From positions 2,234,501 to 2,298,500 of the forward strand of contig OZ018412.1 of the NCBI GenBank assembly GCA_963969595.1: a stretch of 64,000 bases of DNA, written 5' to 3'. The position numbers and the translations under genes are program-made. A model generated the notes under the pieces. It did no database searches, was not told the origin of the DNA, and saw only the letters and a list, made by a program, of their open reading frames with translations. Shown here one piece after another: positions 1 through 11,664 of this stretch; the stretch's first letter is position 1, and each line of letters starts with the position of its first letter. The DNA is from Neckera pumila (Eukaryota; Streptophyta; Bryopsida; Hypnales; Neckeraceae).

Positions 1-532
1 ATAGGTGCACCCTACAGGTTGGATATTGATGCCTGGTTGAAAATGGGTGGTTCTACTATAATGACTAAAAGGAGCACTCCCACTTACATCTGCCAATCCA
101 AAGCTTTGTAATGTTCTACTGTTGTTGGCTATACTTGCCGTGTCTAAAGGTTCTTGGTGAGATTTGATTAAGAAGATCAAGGAATAGTTAATTGGTTGAA
201 AGTCCATATTCATTAAATTGATAGAAAATCCCCATATTGAAACATCTATGCTCTCCATTTTAAAGGTAGTTGTTGAAAGCAAAGATAAATAGAGGCCAAT
301 ATTTGATAATGATTGAAACTATAGAAGTTGGTATTGCAAAAGGCTTAGAGCAATCAAAGACAAATAAATCAAGAGATTATAAGATGAGAATTACACTTTT
401 ATAAAAAGTATATAACATTTTGAAAAGCGAGGCATTTTATGTTGAAGGACATCAATTAATTTGAGAATTGATGTATGTAAAGAGCTTATGGCCTTTGTTT
501 ATACTTTTATTTTGAAGAAAATGATTTCTCAA
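1..532. other. AT-rich intergenic sequence, no gene seen
   Basis: No open frame with protein-like composition and no paired inverted repeats were found. It ends where a TTAA-type miniature element begins at about 533. Confidence 0.6.
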
Positions 533-1665
533 TTAACCTCTAAAGGACCAAACAATGTCTTTTGGCAACATAGCAATTCTTGGTAGCTCACTACAAAAGG
601 AATTTTTATTATTTTGTTTTGAAATTTTCACTCAATATGTGCCCAAGGAGTAGCTTTAAGGCACAACAATTTTCATAACTTTTGACTACATGATTAAAAA
701 GTTAGTTTATGATATGTAATTTTCATAATTTCATTGATCAACTTTTCAACAAATCACTTTTTTAAGAAATAAAAATTCAAAATTGAATTTGAAATTTAAA
801 TATACGTGAAAAGCTTTGAATCATTCCATTTTGTATTAATGAGATGAAAGTTATGAAGAGTTTTAGTTTGTGGGTAGTTATGAAATCCCTACTCTAAAGT
901 AAACTTTGAAGTCCTTTATTTAACTCACACTACAAGATAATGGAGGTGGTTTAAGTAAATTTTTAAGTATAGTCCTAGACATAAGATTTTAAATAATGAC
1001 CTTTAAGGTAATTTTCATCAAAATTTTACTAGAAAATACATGTGTTTCTAATAAAAAAATTCTGAAAATTGCCTTAAAGGTCATCACTTAAAACTTTATA
1101 TCTAGGACTGTACTTAAAAAATTACTTGAAATGCCCCATTATCTTGTAATGTCAACCTTCAATATTTAAAAAAAATTAAAAACACCGGATGTAGATTGTT
1201 TAGTACAAAATTATAATTATTGGCATTGGCATATTTCAGTTCCATAACTAAATTCTTAGCAATTTAGTGGTTTTGAATCATTTTCTACTTCTCTCTACTT
1301 ACTATTTTTTTCCTATATGTTGTACAATTTCAGATCATTTGAAATTGTAGCCAACTGGCCTTGAAGAATGAATCCACCATTTGGAATATTTTTTCATACA
1401 AAAATGACCTCGTGAAGTGCAATTGCTTGATTTTTTGTAGGGCCAATAAAAGGATTTTTGTCAATGCAGACACTAATATCTTGCAATCTATATACGGTAG
1501 AAAATTTTAAACAAATTCTCCATATTTTCAAATTAGCACAATACAAGATCCTGTGGTTATATTTGTCTAAATTTTTTTTTTCTAAACTTTGGTACTTGTA
1601 CTAGAAATGGCAATTTTGGAGCGTTTTTGGTGAAAACATAGTCAAAAACCTTTAAAGATTCATTT
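533..1665. mobile_element. Degenerate TTAA-target miniature element (family 3) with a nested insertion
   Basis: The left end reads TTAACCTCTAAAGGACCA, close to the TTAACCCCTAAAG ends of other elements in this window. The right end near 1650-1665 is decayed. The interior shares phrases with the element at 20807-21741, for example the run around TTTTTTGTAGGGCCAA, seen here at 1430-1445. A CACTA-type miniature element (928-1151) is inserted inside, so this copy is the older of the two. TTAA target sites with CCC-starting termini are characteristic of piggyBac-type transposons, which is an inference for this family. Confidence 0.5.
928..1151. mobile_element. CACTA-type miniature inverted-repeat element (224 bp)
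   Basis: The termini are CACTACAAGATAATGG on the left and, read inward on the other strand, CATTACAAGATAATGG on the right. The two arms pair along most of the element, around the shared phrases TGACCTTTAAGG and TAGTCCTAGA. It is flanked by a 3-bp direct repeat, TCA (925-927 and 1152-1154). CACTACA-type ends with a 3-bp target duplication are diagnostic of the CACTA (CMC) superfamily. There is no coding capacity, so it would depend on a transposase elsewhere. Confidence 0.85.
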
Positions 1666-2589
1666 GATGGCTATATCAATACACAAATGTAGAGGCTTAG
1701 TGCACATGAAGCACTCTAACTTTAATGTTTTTTAGAATATGAAATGAATTTTCTAAATATAACAAAAAAAGATTTATGAAGTTGATTGCTTTCTAAATAT
1801 GATTCACTTGGCTAAACATTGCTCTTGGTTGTAGAAATGTTCTTTGTTGCCTCTAGTGCTTTTAGCTTTGCCATTCATCTAAGGATATCCTCACATTTAG
1901 AAAACTTGGCAGTCCACTTTCATTATTAAATGCATTGTACATCTCCATTTGAAGTCATTTATTTTCATTGTCATGTCACTTCTATATGGTTTGAGAAATT
2001 TTGGAGTTTGAAAGTGATCTAAAAACTCAAGGAAGCAACCTCAATTGGCACCTATTAATAGTGCTTATATACGGGTCTCCAATTCTAGTTGATCTTGAGT
2101 AGTCTAAAAAAAAACTACGATAGGAAACATGTTCAGCTAAGGGTGAAGATCCACCTTTTAATGCTAGCATAAATTTCAAGAAAAGTGACCCATTATCCAA
2201 AAGGCAAAGAATACGATCTACACTAGACAAATCCAATTGGGTGTGTTTTTCTTTTACAATCTTTAAATGTAAAAACCAATTTGAATTTGCTAACTTCTAA
2301 ACTCCTATTACATGAATTAGAGTTTAGAGCTTTGTTGCCATATTTGTTCAACCCAATAAAAAATTCTACCAAGAATTCTCAAGGGATGATTTAAAACACT
2401 AGCTAGCATGCAACATACCAAGCCAAAGTTTTATCATACAAGTTATACAAAAGAAAAAAATATAATGTCAATGGAAGAACCAAGAATGAGTACATTGCAA
2501 AATTAATGCACAATGGTAGGATTCACAACCCCAATTCCATAAAGACCTCCTCTTCTTACCTTGTTACCCACAAATTAAATTCATTTTGG
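1666..2589. other. AT-rich sequence, no gene seen
   Basis: Only one short open frame occurs here (minus strand, 69 codons) and it has no recognisable features. No structured repeats were found. Confidence 0.5.
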
Positions 2590-2730
2590 TTTCATATAAT
2601 CCAAATTAAGATTCAATAGCCACTTAATTTGGATTATTTGAAACTTTATTTTTTTCAATGAAGTCAAATTAAATCCAATTAAGCCAAATTTTGTGGCTTG
2701 ATTGAATTTCATTTGACTTCATTGAAAAAA
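2590..2730. repeat. Two adjacent foldback hairpins
   Basis: The first hairpin pairs 2590-2610 with 2623-2643 around the sequence TTTCATATAATCCAAATTAAG, with two mismatches. The second pairs 2651-2687 with 2694-2730, around TTTTTCAATGAAGTCAAATT, and is also nearly perfect. Both arms contain the AAATCCAA/TTGGATT phrase. This looks like a pair of foldback miniature elements or a rearranged one. No clear target duplication was found. Confidence 0.6.
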
Positions 2731-3801
2731 TTAAGTTTGAACTTTGTTTGTAACATTAAAAACTACAAATATATTGGTCCATTGTTTAAAAAAAATAAAA
2801 ATAAAAATGCTGATGCATTTTTTATTCGAGAAAAATAGTCATGGCTTGACTATTTTTGCAAAAGGGTCGTTGCATGAATGACCTTCCGTTTTTGTTCCAT
2901 TTTGGCTAGTACTCCCAGTACTATGAGCTTTTGCATACAAATTTTTAAAAATAAAATAAAACACGGATAATTAGTATGATACTAAAAATAGCATGTCACC
3001 AAAATTTCAGACCTAAAAAAATCTAGGTCAAAAATTATTCACAAAAAAGATGAGCTGAAATTTTGAAGAAAATACATACTTTGACGTTTTAATTTGTAGA
3101 AAATAGGGAAAATAATTTTTTTTAAAACTGAAAAATGCCATTTGGGAAGACTTTATGATAATGAGATTTCACCAAAAAAATAATGTTGAAACCATCTTTG
3201 GTGCTCAGAATTGCGCACGCAAGGGAGCCCTCTTTGCATGGACATAGAGGATATAAAATAAAATATTTTTTAACGCCCCTTGGTAGAAACATGACTTCCT
3301 ACTATGGGAATAGACTTTAGAAATTTTAGCTCCATATCATTAAATTTGGAGACTCCTTACAGAGTAAAAATCCCTAAAACTCAAAACGTGACATATTCGT
3401 TTATATGATTTTTAAGTATAAAATGATTTTTGAAAATTTCTGAAAAATATAAGATATGATTAAACTCAGAAGAAGAATCTTCAATAAAAATTCAAGTTCA
3501 TGCGAGTCATGCTTCAAAACTTATTGCAAAAGGAATCTTCAACATTGCGTTTGTGACAATGTTTCGGTACCGGTCTTTTATGCAATCACCCAAAAGTCAG
3601 ACTAGTTGACTACTCATTGTGGTCACGTTTGTGGATGTTTGATAAACCTTTGAATAGCCTAGTTTGGTCATGTTGGAGCAACCTTTTGGAGGCTTGAGTT
3701 TTTTTCTAATTTTTATGTTAGTTATGATGTATATGCAAGTTATTTTTTCACAATACGTCCTATTGATGATAACCTCCAATCATATTGGCTTACTCAAGTG
3801 C
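2731..3801. other. AT-rich sequence, no gene seen
   Basis: Nothing protein-like was found on either strand. The short open frames at 3597-3882 lie on opposite strands across the border of the next element and are chance frames. Confidence 0.5.
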
Positions 3802-4751
3802 TTAACCCCTAAAGGACCATTGTCCCTTATGGGAACAAATGGGACTTTGCGCAGGTACCTAGGAGCTAAATTTTTGTTGTGATTTTCCAAAACTTTTTTG
3901 AAGATAGAAAAATTTCTAAGCTTTGTGGGAATATATTTTTCTTTTCAATCGGTGCTTGGGAAAAAAATTTATGCCCAAATAAGCTCAAAAGAGGGGATGG
4001 AGGGCAGCAATTTTTTTTTCGCAATTATTACTATTATTATTTTTATTATTATTTCTAATAGATTATATTTTTGTCTATCTGGAAAGCTGTGATTCATTTC
4101 ATTTGGATTTTTTATTAAAAAATTATGGACAATCTTGTTTTCCAAGCACTTAAAGCATCTTCCTGAAAAAAGAATATATAGGATTCAATTCTAAATGCAA
4201 TTTTTACAATTTCTCAAAAAGAAAAGTTCCACAAGGTTTAGTTTTTTTGCTAAAACAATCTCACCATTGGAATTAGTGCTTTTTAATTCCATATAAAAGA
4301 TATTATTATTTTAGATTTTCCTTCTATCTCGTACCTCCTTCTACTTAATAATTTTTTTAACAATGAAAATTAATTTTTTTAATAATGAAAATTAAATTTT
4401 TTTTGGATTGTTTTCCCCCCTAGACTCTCAACTCAATTCTCCACTATAAAGATTAAAAGCTCAAAACTTTGTAGTGCAAAACATTTAAGTTAAAAATGTT
4501 CAAAGTCATAAAATCTAGTCCCGCAATGTGTTGAAAAACTTGTTTTTCTCAATTTAAATGCAGATATCTTGCAATCAATGCGGTAAAAAATTCTGAATTT
4601 TTTTTCATAATTTGTCCTACTACTTAGGTATAAGATTCTACATTTAGATGTGCAAGAAAAACAGTTTTCAATTTTTTTTACTCTTTGCTATAGAAATGGC
4701 AAACTTGAGTGTGTTTTGGCAAAAAAATGGCCTTGGTCCTTTAGGGGTTAA
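3802..4751. mobile_element. TTAA-target miniature element, family 1 (950 bp)
   Basis: The left end is TTAACCCCTAAAGGACCA and the right end is its inverted copy, so TTAA closes both ends (3802-3805 and 4748-4751). The interior phrase around TTTCAATCGGTGC(C/T)(C/T)GG, followed by a TTATG(C/G)C(A/C)CAAA-like run, recurs in the family members at 18427-19353 (inverted) and 22517-23701. TTAA target specificity suggests mobilisation by a piggyBac-like transposase, which was not found in this window. Confidence 0.75.
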
Positions 4752-6959
4752 TTATGAATTAGGTGATTACAGAAAATGCTTGCATTATTTGTTGCATTTT
4801 ATAACAATACTAATTATTTTTGTTCCAGAATACTTTAAAATAAGAAGAAGAATTTTTAAAAAATTAAAAAAATATAGCTTATGTACACAACTTTAGCTGA
4901 AAAGAACCACTTAAGGAAAAGCCTAGAAAATTTCTAAGTAGGAAAATTGGAAGAGTGCCAAATTTAAAAAACCAGATATTTTGGTGTTTTAATTAGTAAA
5001 AAACAAGAAGTGTTTTAAATAAATATAATAAAAAATTGGCCATTTGTAACAACTTTACGAGAATGGTCATTAATAAAAAGAACCACCAAATATATAGTAT
5101 ATATGTTTCAAAATGCAAGTTGAATGAAGTTCATTTTGTGGATTTTTATACCAAGTAAATTAAATGTTTTTAAAATTCCTTTGGACCATAGCTACAAGCC
5201 TACTAGAAGACCATTTCCTCCAAATTTTAGCTCCAAATTTGTTTTTTTGGGTATTAAATACTAAAGCCCCCCAAATTGGCATTTGTGATATAAAATCAAG
5301 GGGCTATTTTTGCAAAATAATTTTTTTGAAAACGAAAAAATAAAATGGACAAGGTGTATAGTAGTTATGAGTACCTTACCTGTAAATCTTGAGTTGTTTG
5401 GAATAAAAATGCAAAAATTATGGCTAAAAAAAAAAAAAAGGATGTAGGATGTGACAGAAAATAGGACATGTGTTTCTTGCAATCACCCAATTACTTCATT
5501 GATATTTAGTGAGAATGAAGGGTGGAGAGGTTGTTTTTATAATGAAATATATTCTCCATCACAAATTCAATATAAACTTTTTATTGGATTCTCAATCAAA
5601 GTTGCAAAATAATCTCCATCCAATATTTGATATATCTCTTCATGCAAAAAAGTTGGAACAATTTGAAGATAAGAGCTTGACCACTCATGATCATTCAATG
5701 TAGAATTTTAGACTTCATTTTGGCTTAATAAAATAACTTTTTTCAAAAACTTTTGAACAAAAATTGTAAGTGTAGGTAGAACAGAAGAAAAGAAAACCCT
5801 AAACCCTACACTCACAATGTATTAAATGGCTTTTGAATTATGAAACTAAATATAAGGTGGTTGCCAAATACTTTTCATTTATAAATCCAATTTAAAATTT
5901 AGAGTGCCAAGCTTTATTTTAGACTTAAATGAAATATTCGGCACCAGAGTGCCAAACCTGCTATCCTACTACCGTGACGGTATGACTGTGAACTCTATGG
6001 GGCAGCTAAACCAGTATGGACAGAACGTTTTCTATTTCTAATCCCCACTGATAATGGAAGTTTTTTTCTCCAAAGTTTGATTAGAAATGGCCAAACTATA
6101 TGTAACATACGGCGTTACTTTAATCACACCTTCCACTTAGCTGTGCATGATTTTCCTTGGGACTGGTTCGATGCATGCACAAGAATTTATCAAGACTTGG
6201 TCTTTGACATAATTCCAGCTTTACATGATATTTCAGTGCTCACTTTGGAAGGTGGTTGTGAATATTAAAATGGAGCTTTCATCTTGCCTGGAGCTGAGCC
6301 TCGTCTGAATGGAAGGGCAGAGTATCAAACTAATCAGAGGATTTACTCTTTAAATTTTTGTCTGCTTATATGTCCGAGGCAGTATATATGTTGTAATACC
6401 AGAGTTTGAACAAAATGTACTTCAACGGTTCAACCAATGTTGGATGTACCTCCTTAACTTTTCGGTGCCCAAATGGCCAAGACTGGTCACTTCTATCTAT
6501 AGTAGTTGAAATCGACCATTTAGGAAGCTTCATACCGACCGTTTTTTGCATAGTAAAAAAATATTTCAGAATTTACTACAATCCAGTATTTGCATCCAAA
6601 GTGGGCTTTCTGGGTTTTGCTCAGGAGATTTGAATTATAGTCATGGTAAGAAATGTACTAACTCAAAAGCGCTTGATTTGCAATCCAGGTATGCCGTAAG
6701 AACTTCAGGACCATGATTCTTCGACCAGATCACTTCCCTGGAATTCTCCTTGAACAGATGAGATGGTAGTCTCTGAAGCACCTTCAGTTGAAGTTTTTAC
6801 ACTGGAACGTCCTCGCACGTTTTGATTAGTTAATGAATCTGCTAGTTCTTCGTTAAGTTAAGGACAACCATAACCACCACGGCCAAAATTGCCACAGATA
6901 ATGGTTAATGTACCACCTACATATCTTTTTCAGTGTGAGGTTTTAGATCATCTACCAAT
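4752..6959. other. Intergenic sequence, no gene recognised
   Basis: A short telomere-like run (AAACCCTAAACCCT) lies at 5795-5812. From 5940 the composition becomes less AT-rich. A stretch around 5960-6045 weakly resembles 26410-26490 in segmental copy B, but 6046-6960 has no counterpart there. The open frames at 6077-6268 and 6366-6633 have no recognisable domain. Confidence 0.5.
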
Positions 6960-8098
6960 AAAACGAGATCATCGCTTTTGCATCGCTTTTGCATATGGTT
7001 TCCGAATTATTACGCCATTGTTAGGCGCTAACAAGAATAGATACAAATTTGACCAGTTTCAGTGACTTAAAACATATCTGATTTAATTGCAGATTGGGTT
7101 CAAGTCATGCGAAGGGAGTCTCTGGAAGTTCCGAATAGCACAAAAAAGTATTAGTCGACCTCCGTATTTGTTCACCAAGTGACTCAGATAACCATTTTTT
7201 AGGATGCAGACGTTGTGATACTGCTAAAGTTTTTGGATCTTTATAAAAAGACTATTGATAGACTCCATACCGTTTCGTTAAATGAGAGCAAAGGCATCAC
7301 CAAACTGCACCGACTTTTGTGAGACGGGCATTTGGGGATCATCATAAGTAACTGGCAAGTTTCAAACCCACCCGAGATCATGTAATTACCTAGAAATGCC
7401 TAAATTGGTAACAGCACAATTCCCTTCCATGTGTACCGAAATATCAGAAATGTGAAGGCGATATTCAATGATGAGTAACAGTTCAGCGGATCGAATCTAT
7501 GGCAGATTATCTGATGACTCCGGATGTATTCAATTTATGTTCCGAGCCGTATACGACGGAAGCAGAGTGATTGTCCATAACACGAACTAAAAATTTCTCC
7601 AACAGACTATTAGTCAAAGGGTAACACGAACAGATATACGGCAAACGAAAGCTTATTTATTATGGCCATTCGAAAGCCATCATAGAAAGGTACACCCCCC
7701 TTACAAACCAAGATCTCCATCAGTTGGCGGTACCACCGTAACGTGGAAATTCCATCTGCTAGCTCCTAACTCTTTCAAATTCTCTACTGAAGCTATAGTA
7801 ATAGATCACAGAACATCCACCAGAAGCGCAACAACCGATCAAGCGCGAGGCAAGAGGAATCCATACACGAGGAATACTACTTCATCATCCCTTCAGTAGT
7901 ACTAGAACATTCATAACATTGGCAAATGATCATTCGCCATTATTGACTTATTGTTACTGGCAAAAGTAAAAACAACATTATTAACTTAGTTCCTAGAAGA
8001 CTCTAGACTCCACCCATTGAGCTAGTGGGTAGCAGCACCGCCTTCCAGGAAGGAATTCACAAAACACGAGAGCAAGCTTGCTGTGGGGGATGCATGAG

Positions 8099-9244
8099 CT
8101 AGTGGCCTTGAACGCAACACTGTTTGGCGTGGTCGTAGCTCCAGCCGTGCTTGCATTGCTGTCCACACTTGCCCCAGCTGCATTCACAACGTCATCGCCA
8201 GAAACAGTCAATATATTTCACATCCATTTCATACAGATCAACTCCTACTTTTCTTCAAGCAGCTTCACTTGATCAAACTCCAGATGTAATTATCTACGCG
8301 ACACACGTACGTGCATTTTGGAAAGCATGAATTGAAATACATACTTGCAGGTGGGCTCGCCCCACTTGAGGTCGCAGGGGCACTTGTTACCGCACGTGCC
8401 GCAGTTGTAGATGTCGTGGCGCAGATCCTTCTCGCACCCGTTGTATGCCTTGCCGTCGCAGTCCCCCCAGCCGGGCTGGCACTTCGGGGGCTCCTGGCAC
8501 TTGCCGTACTTGCACTTGCCGTACTTGCACTTGTTACCGCACGTGCCGCAGTTCTCGGGGTCGTGGCGCAGGTCCTTCTCGCACCCGTTATATCCCTTGC
8601 CGTCGCAGTCTCCCCAGCCGGGCTGGCACTTCGGGGGCTCCTCGCACTTGCCGTACTTGCATTCGCCGTAATGGCACACGACGCCGCAGTCGCCGCAGTT
8701 GTGGGGGTCGTTCTCGATGCAGGTCTCGCAACCGGGATACTTACCGGGTTTGCAGGTCTTGTAGCCTTGTTTGCACTTCGGGGGCTCCTGGCACTTGCCG
8801 TGCTTGCATTCGCCGTAATGGCACACGATGCCGCAGTCGCCGCAGTTGTGGGGGTCGTTCTCGATGCAGGTCTCGCAGCCGGGATGCTTATTGGGTTTGC
8901 AGGTCTTGTAGCCTTCTTTGCAATTCTGCCACGCATCAGCACTCCCTGCAAATCGCAAAATTCAACTCATCAAACGCGCATACAGCCGACGTGCTTGCAT
9001 GTCTCCAACGAGGGCATTGGATGAAATGTAACGGCACTGACTCGATCTCTTCAAATCCAGCTCAAAACAGTACGAACAACGTAACTTATACAATTCATGT
9101 GAACTGCAACAGCTGAACAGAGCTAGCGAGCTAAAGACACTGGAGATGGGGCATGATGTACGTGTACGTATACGTACCAACGAGGAGCACGAGAGCCAAA
9201 GCAACTGCCAGCAGGAGCTGGCTCCCACGTCGAGTAATCGCCAT
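8099..9244 (-). CDS. Secreted four-repeat cysteine-rich protein (STIG1-like repeats), copy A
   Basis: I model three exons: 9244-9178, 8945-8345 and 8177-8099. Introns begin GTACGT and GTATGT and end TTTGCAG and AATGCAG, and phases match throughout, giving 248 residues. Residues 1-27 form a signal peptide (charged start, then a Leu/Ala/Val core, ending VGSADA). Four repeats of about 48 residues follow, each with a GCE(T/K) segment and an NCG(D/T)CG..C core, joined by (Q/E)EPPKC linkers. The C-terminus reads CVQGH. Spacing of the NCG.CG..C core resembles stigma-specific STIG1-type proteins; the family assignment is inferred. The likely location is the cell wall or apoplast and the role is unknown. 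The paralogue at 58882-60023 keeps all splice sites and cysteines, so both copies look functional. Long open frames on the opposite strand are composition shadows. Confidence 0.85.
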
Positions 9245-9420
9245 CGCTGAATGAATGATCTGCTCGGAGTGAGTACTCCGCTGGTAGCTAGAGATGGAGA
9301 ATGAGTCTCGACAGATCAGAGCAGAGGGAACACCAAGAGACTGCAGAGCGAGATCGATGTCGATGAAGTGATGAGTGAGAGGAAGGGGAGTCGACCTTAA
9401 GTAGTGAAAGGAAATGACTG
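9245..9420 (-). promoter_or_regulatory. Conserved 5' flank of the cysteine-repeat gene
   Basis: This upstream stretch is retained in both paralogues (the B counterpart is 60024-60185), except for a small gap of about 20 bp in B. It includes a CT-rich leader and, on the minus strand, a CACTACTTAAGG run that could act as a TATA-like element. No experimental start is known, so the promoter reading is inference from conservation and position. Confidence 0.35.
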
Positions 9421-9936
9421 CGCCAGCCGCGGTGAAATTGTGGAGTAGACTTCATTCATCGTTGACAAAATCACTCTTGACTTGTTACATCCAGCGATGT
9501 TTTGCTTGGAAGGTTCGTTTAGCACTGCAAGGAAGGAGGTCAAGCATTGCATGGGTGGAGGTGCCATGTAGGGAATGATCCTGGAGGCGGTTTGGAAACT
9601 AGGTGGACAGTGGAACCAGCAGACCGCCGATGTCCTAGCATCCAACGTTTCTCAAACAGTGAGGATATCGTTACTATTATTTTTTTAACAAACGGGAACC
9701 GCAGCAAAGCAATTGCGAGTCAACCAGATATTACGTTTGTCAGCGAGATGGATAAATAATTTCACTCTTCAACTTTCAACGGGTATTGCAAGTTACTTCC
9801 TAAAAGTTATGCCGCTCAGGCTCTTCAGTTCCGCGTAACTATGTTGCCCATGCTACCATCCCAATTGAAACAAACTTACTGGAGTCAAACCCGAATTTTA
9901 AGAAGTGGAGTCCATTATTAGTGCATTACCATGTAA

Positions 9937-10375
9937 GGTAAAGTAGCCCATTGTGGTCAAATGACCCATGGGGAACACATAATGACCCCATTGTGGGTTT
10001 TCTTGACCACAATCAATATCTCACCTAACTTCAATGGAGTAATTAGTGACTTTATTAGGAACATGCAGTAATTTCAATGTAAGTCATTGTAGGAAGTGAC
10101 TTTTTATGGCCATCCACATATAAAAAAATTGTCTTCTTTAAAAGAGGTAGGTGAACATTATGGATACACTTGCAGTTGGTTTTGAGGTAGTCTGCCGACT
10201 TTTTTGGGCTGAACACTTGAGAAATTCATAGCTAATTCATACTTTGTCTGAAAATTATGATTTCAATTGCCTTCACAAATTCTCATACTTGTCTTCACAT
10301 GGGAGAAAATTGAAAAACTTCGGTGATGGGATGATGGCAGACTCCTAATTCTGACCACAATGGGCTACTTTACCT
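9937..10375. mobile_element. Mariner/Stowaway-type miniature element (439 bp)
   Basis: Perfect terminal inverted repeats of at least 24 bp, starting AGGTAAAGTAGCCCATTGTG, run from 9937 and end at 10375. The dinucleotide TA flanks both sides (9935-9936 and 10376-10377). Segmental copy B lacks the insertion: near 61015-61030 its flanks join directly. A TA target duplication and long perfect ends fit Tc1/mariner-derived elements. Confidence 0.85.
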
Positions 10376-10636
10376 TAAGACTTTTAGTTTGAAGGAACTG
10401 AACTGAAATGTCAACAGGTGACTTGCAAAGAAGCAAAATCATCTTCACAGTGGATAAAATGTTCAAATTTCAAGAAAGTGACACTTGTCCACGAGCATGT
10501 CTGGAAACCAGATCTATACCGCTCCTAGTTTTTGGCGCTTTCAAACTTCAGTGGCCGTGGCAACCAGCGAAGTATAACCACTGTTTGTCAATTATTTCAG
10601 ATGTGAATCACGATGCAGCTTCAAGGTACATATTTT

Positions 10637-10906
10637 GATCGAGCTTATAGTTGTATGACTAGCCTCTTGCGGAGGTAAAGCCCAGGATGAATGTAAAAAA
10701 AAAGACCCCCTATTTTGTGCCGTCTTTGTTCAATTGTTAACACCTCTCCTAGCTAATTTGGGGCCTCTGATTGCAAACATGAACTCAAAATTTGCAAAAA
10801 AATTCATGCGCCGCAAATAAAACGTTCCTGCGTTTTTCTTAGGGGTGAAATGGTGGGTGCAAAACGGCCTCCGCAAGAGGCTTGTCATACAACTATAAGC
10901 TCAACC
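10637..10906. mobile_element. Mutator-type miniature element with 9-bp target duplication (270 bp)
   Basis: Near-identical inverted arms, including GAGCTTATAGTTGTATGAC and CCTCTTGCGGAGG, lie at 10637-10675 and 10868-10906. A perfect 9-bp direct repeat ACATATTTT flanks the element (10628-10636 and 10907-10915). Long inverted repeats with 9-bp target duplications are the hallmark of Mutator-like elements. There is no coding capacity. Confidence 0.85.
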
Positions 10907-10974
10907 ACATATTTTCCAGTGACATCCAAGAGAGAGGCAAGTCAAACTTTGTGCTATTGTTAGGGATAGTCACA

Positions 10975-11345
10975 GCGTGTTAGCGCCTTCGAGGTTGATA
11001 TTTTCTTTGAGAAATTTCTTCAGGGGCATAAAATGAAGAGCCAATGGGCTAGTAAACACCATTTTAGACATTTTTTCATACAAATGTGACCTTGAGAAGT
11101 GTAGTTGCCCAACTTTTTGTAGGGCCAAAAAAATGATTTTTGTCAATTTAAACACTAATATCTTGCAATCTACATAGTGAAAAATTTGGAAATTTTTTCC
11201 ACATCTTTTCAAACCACCACACTACAAGATCTTACAGCTACATGTGTCCAAAAATGTTTTTTCTAAAATTTATTATTTGTATTGGGAAGGGCAGTTTTAG
11301 AGCGTTTTGGGTAAAAACACATTAAAAAAAACTTTAGGAGTTAAA
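10975..11345. mobile_element. Truncated TTAA-type element, family 3
   Basis: The phrases around TTTTTTCATACAA, TTTTTGTAGGGCCAAAA and ATCTTGCAATCTA recur in the element at 533-1665, and related ones in 20807-21741. The right end reads CTTTAGGAGTTAA, a decayed form of the CTTTAGGGGTTAA terminus. No left terminus was found. Confidence 0.45.
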
Positions 11346-11551
11346 GGGATGCATTGCAATACTATTCATCCATAAATTTATTAAAAAATGAAGAAATCAA
11401 AGTAATTTAGAGCTTTAAAAGTTCAAAAAAGGACTCTAGACCTCGTTTTAGCAAAGTAATGGTATTGATACCTTTGAGTGTGGTTTGACCCTTATGCAAT
11501 ATGAATGTCAATTGATTGAATACTTTATTAAAGCAATTAAGTTGTGAATGG

Positions 11552-11661
11552 TACTATAAGAAAACAAGGGTATAAACAACTTGTCCACAATGACTGTATT
11601 AATCATTGTTGTGCTTATAGTCATTATGAACAAGTCATTTATACCCTTGTTTTTTGTAGTG
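11552..11661. mobile_element. CACTA-type miniature element (110 bp)
   Basis: The left end is TACTATAAGAAAACAAGGG and the right end, inverted, is CACTACAAAAAACAAGGG. The arms pair almost end to end. The 3-bp direct repeat TGG flanks it (11549-11551 and 11662-11664). Ends and duplication length fit the CACTA superfamily. Its ends differ from those of the 928-1151 element, so it belongs to a separate subfamily. Confidence 0.8.
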
Positions 11662-11664
11662 TGG

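Larger units (their letters stand above)
6960..10615. repeat. Segmental duplication, copy A
   Basis: This segment is collinear with copy B: 6970-7345 matches 26515-26873, 7346-7960 matches 29500-30118, 7961-9746 matches 58746-60506, and 9898-10615 matches 60984-61250. Copy A lacks the CACTA-like element, the 28.6-kb element and a TTAA element that interrupt copy B, so it supplies empty sites for each of them. It carries its own mariner-type insertion (9937-10375), which is absent from B. Confidence 0.9.

Noticed and set aside
8311..9116. Long plus-strand open frames over the cysteine-repeat gene (also 59092-59870)
   Set aside because: They are GC-rich shadows of the spliced minus-strand gene, with Ala/Val/Leu or Cys/Arg-biased translations and no splice or domain support.
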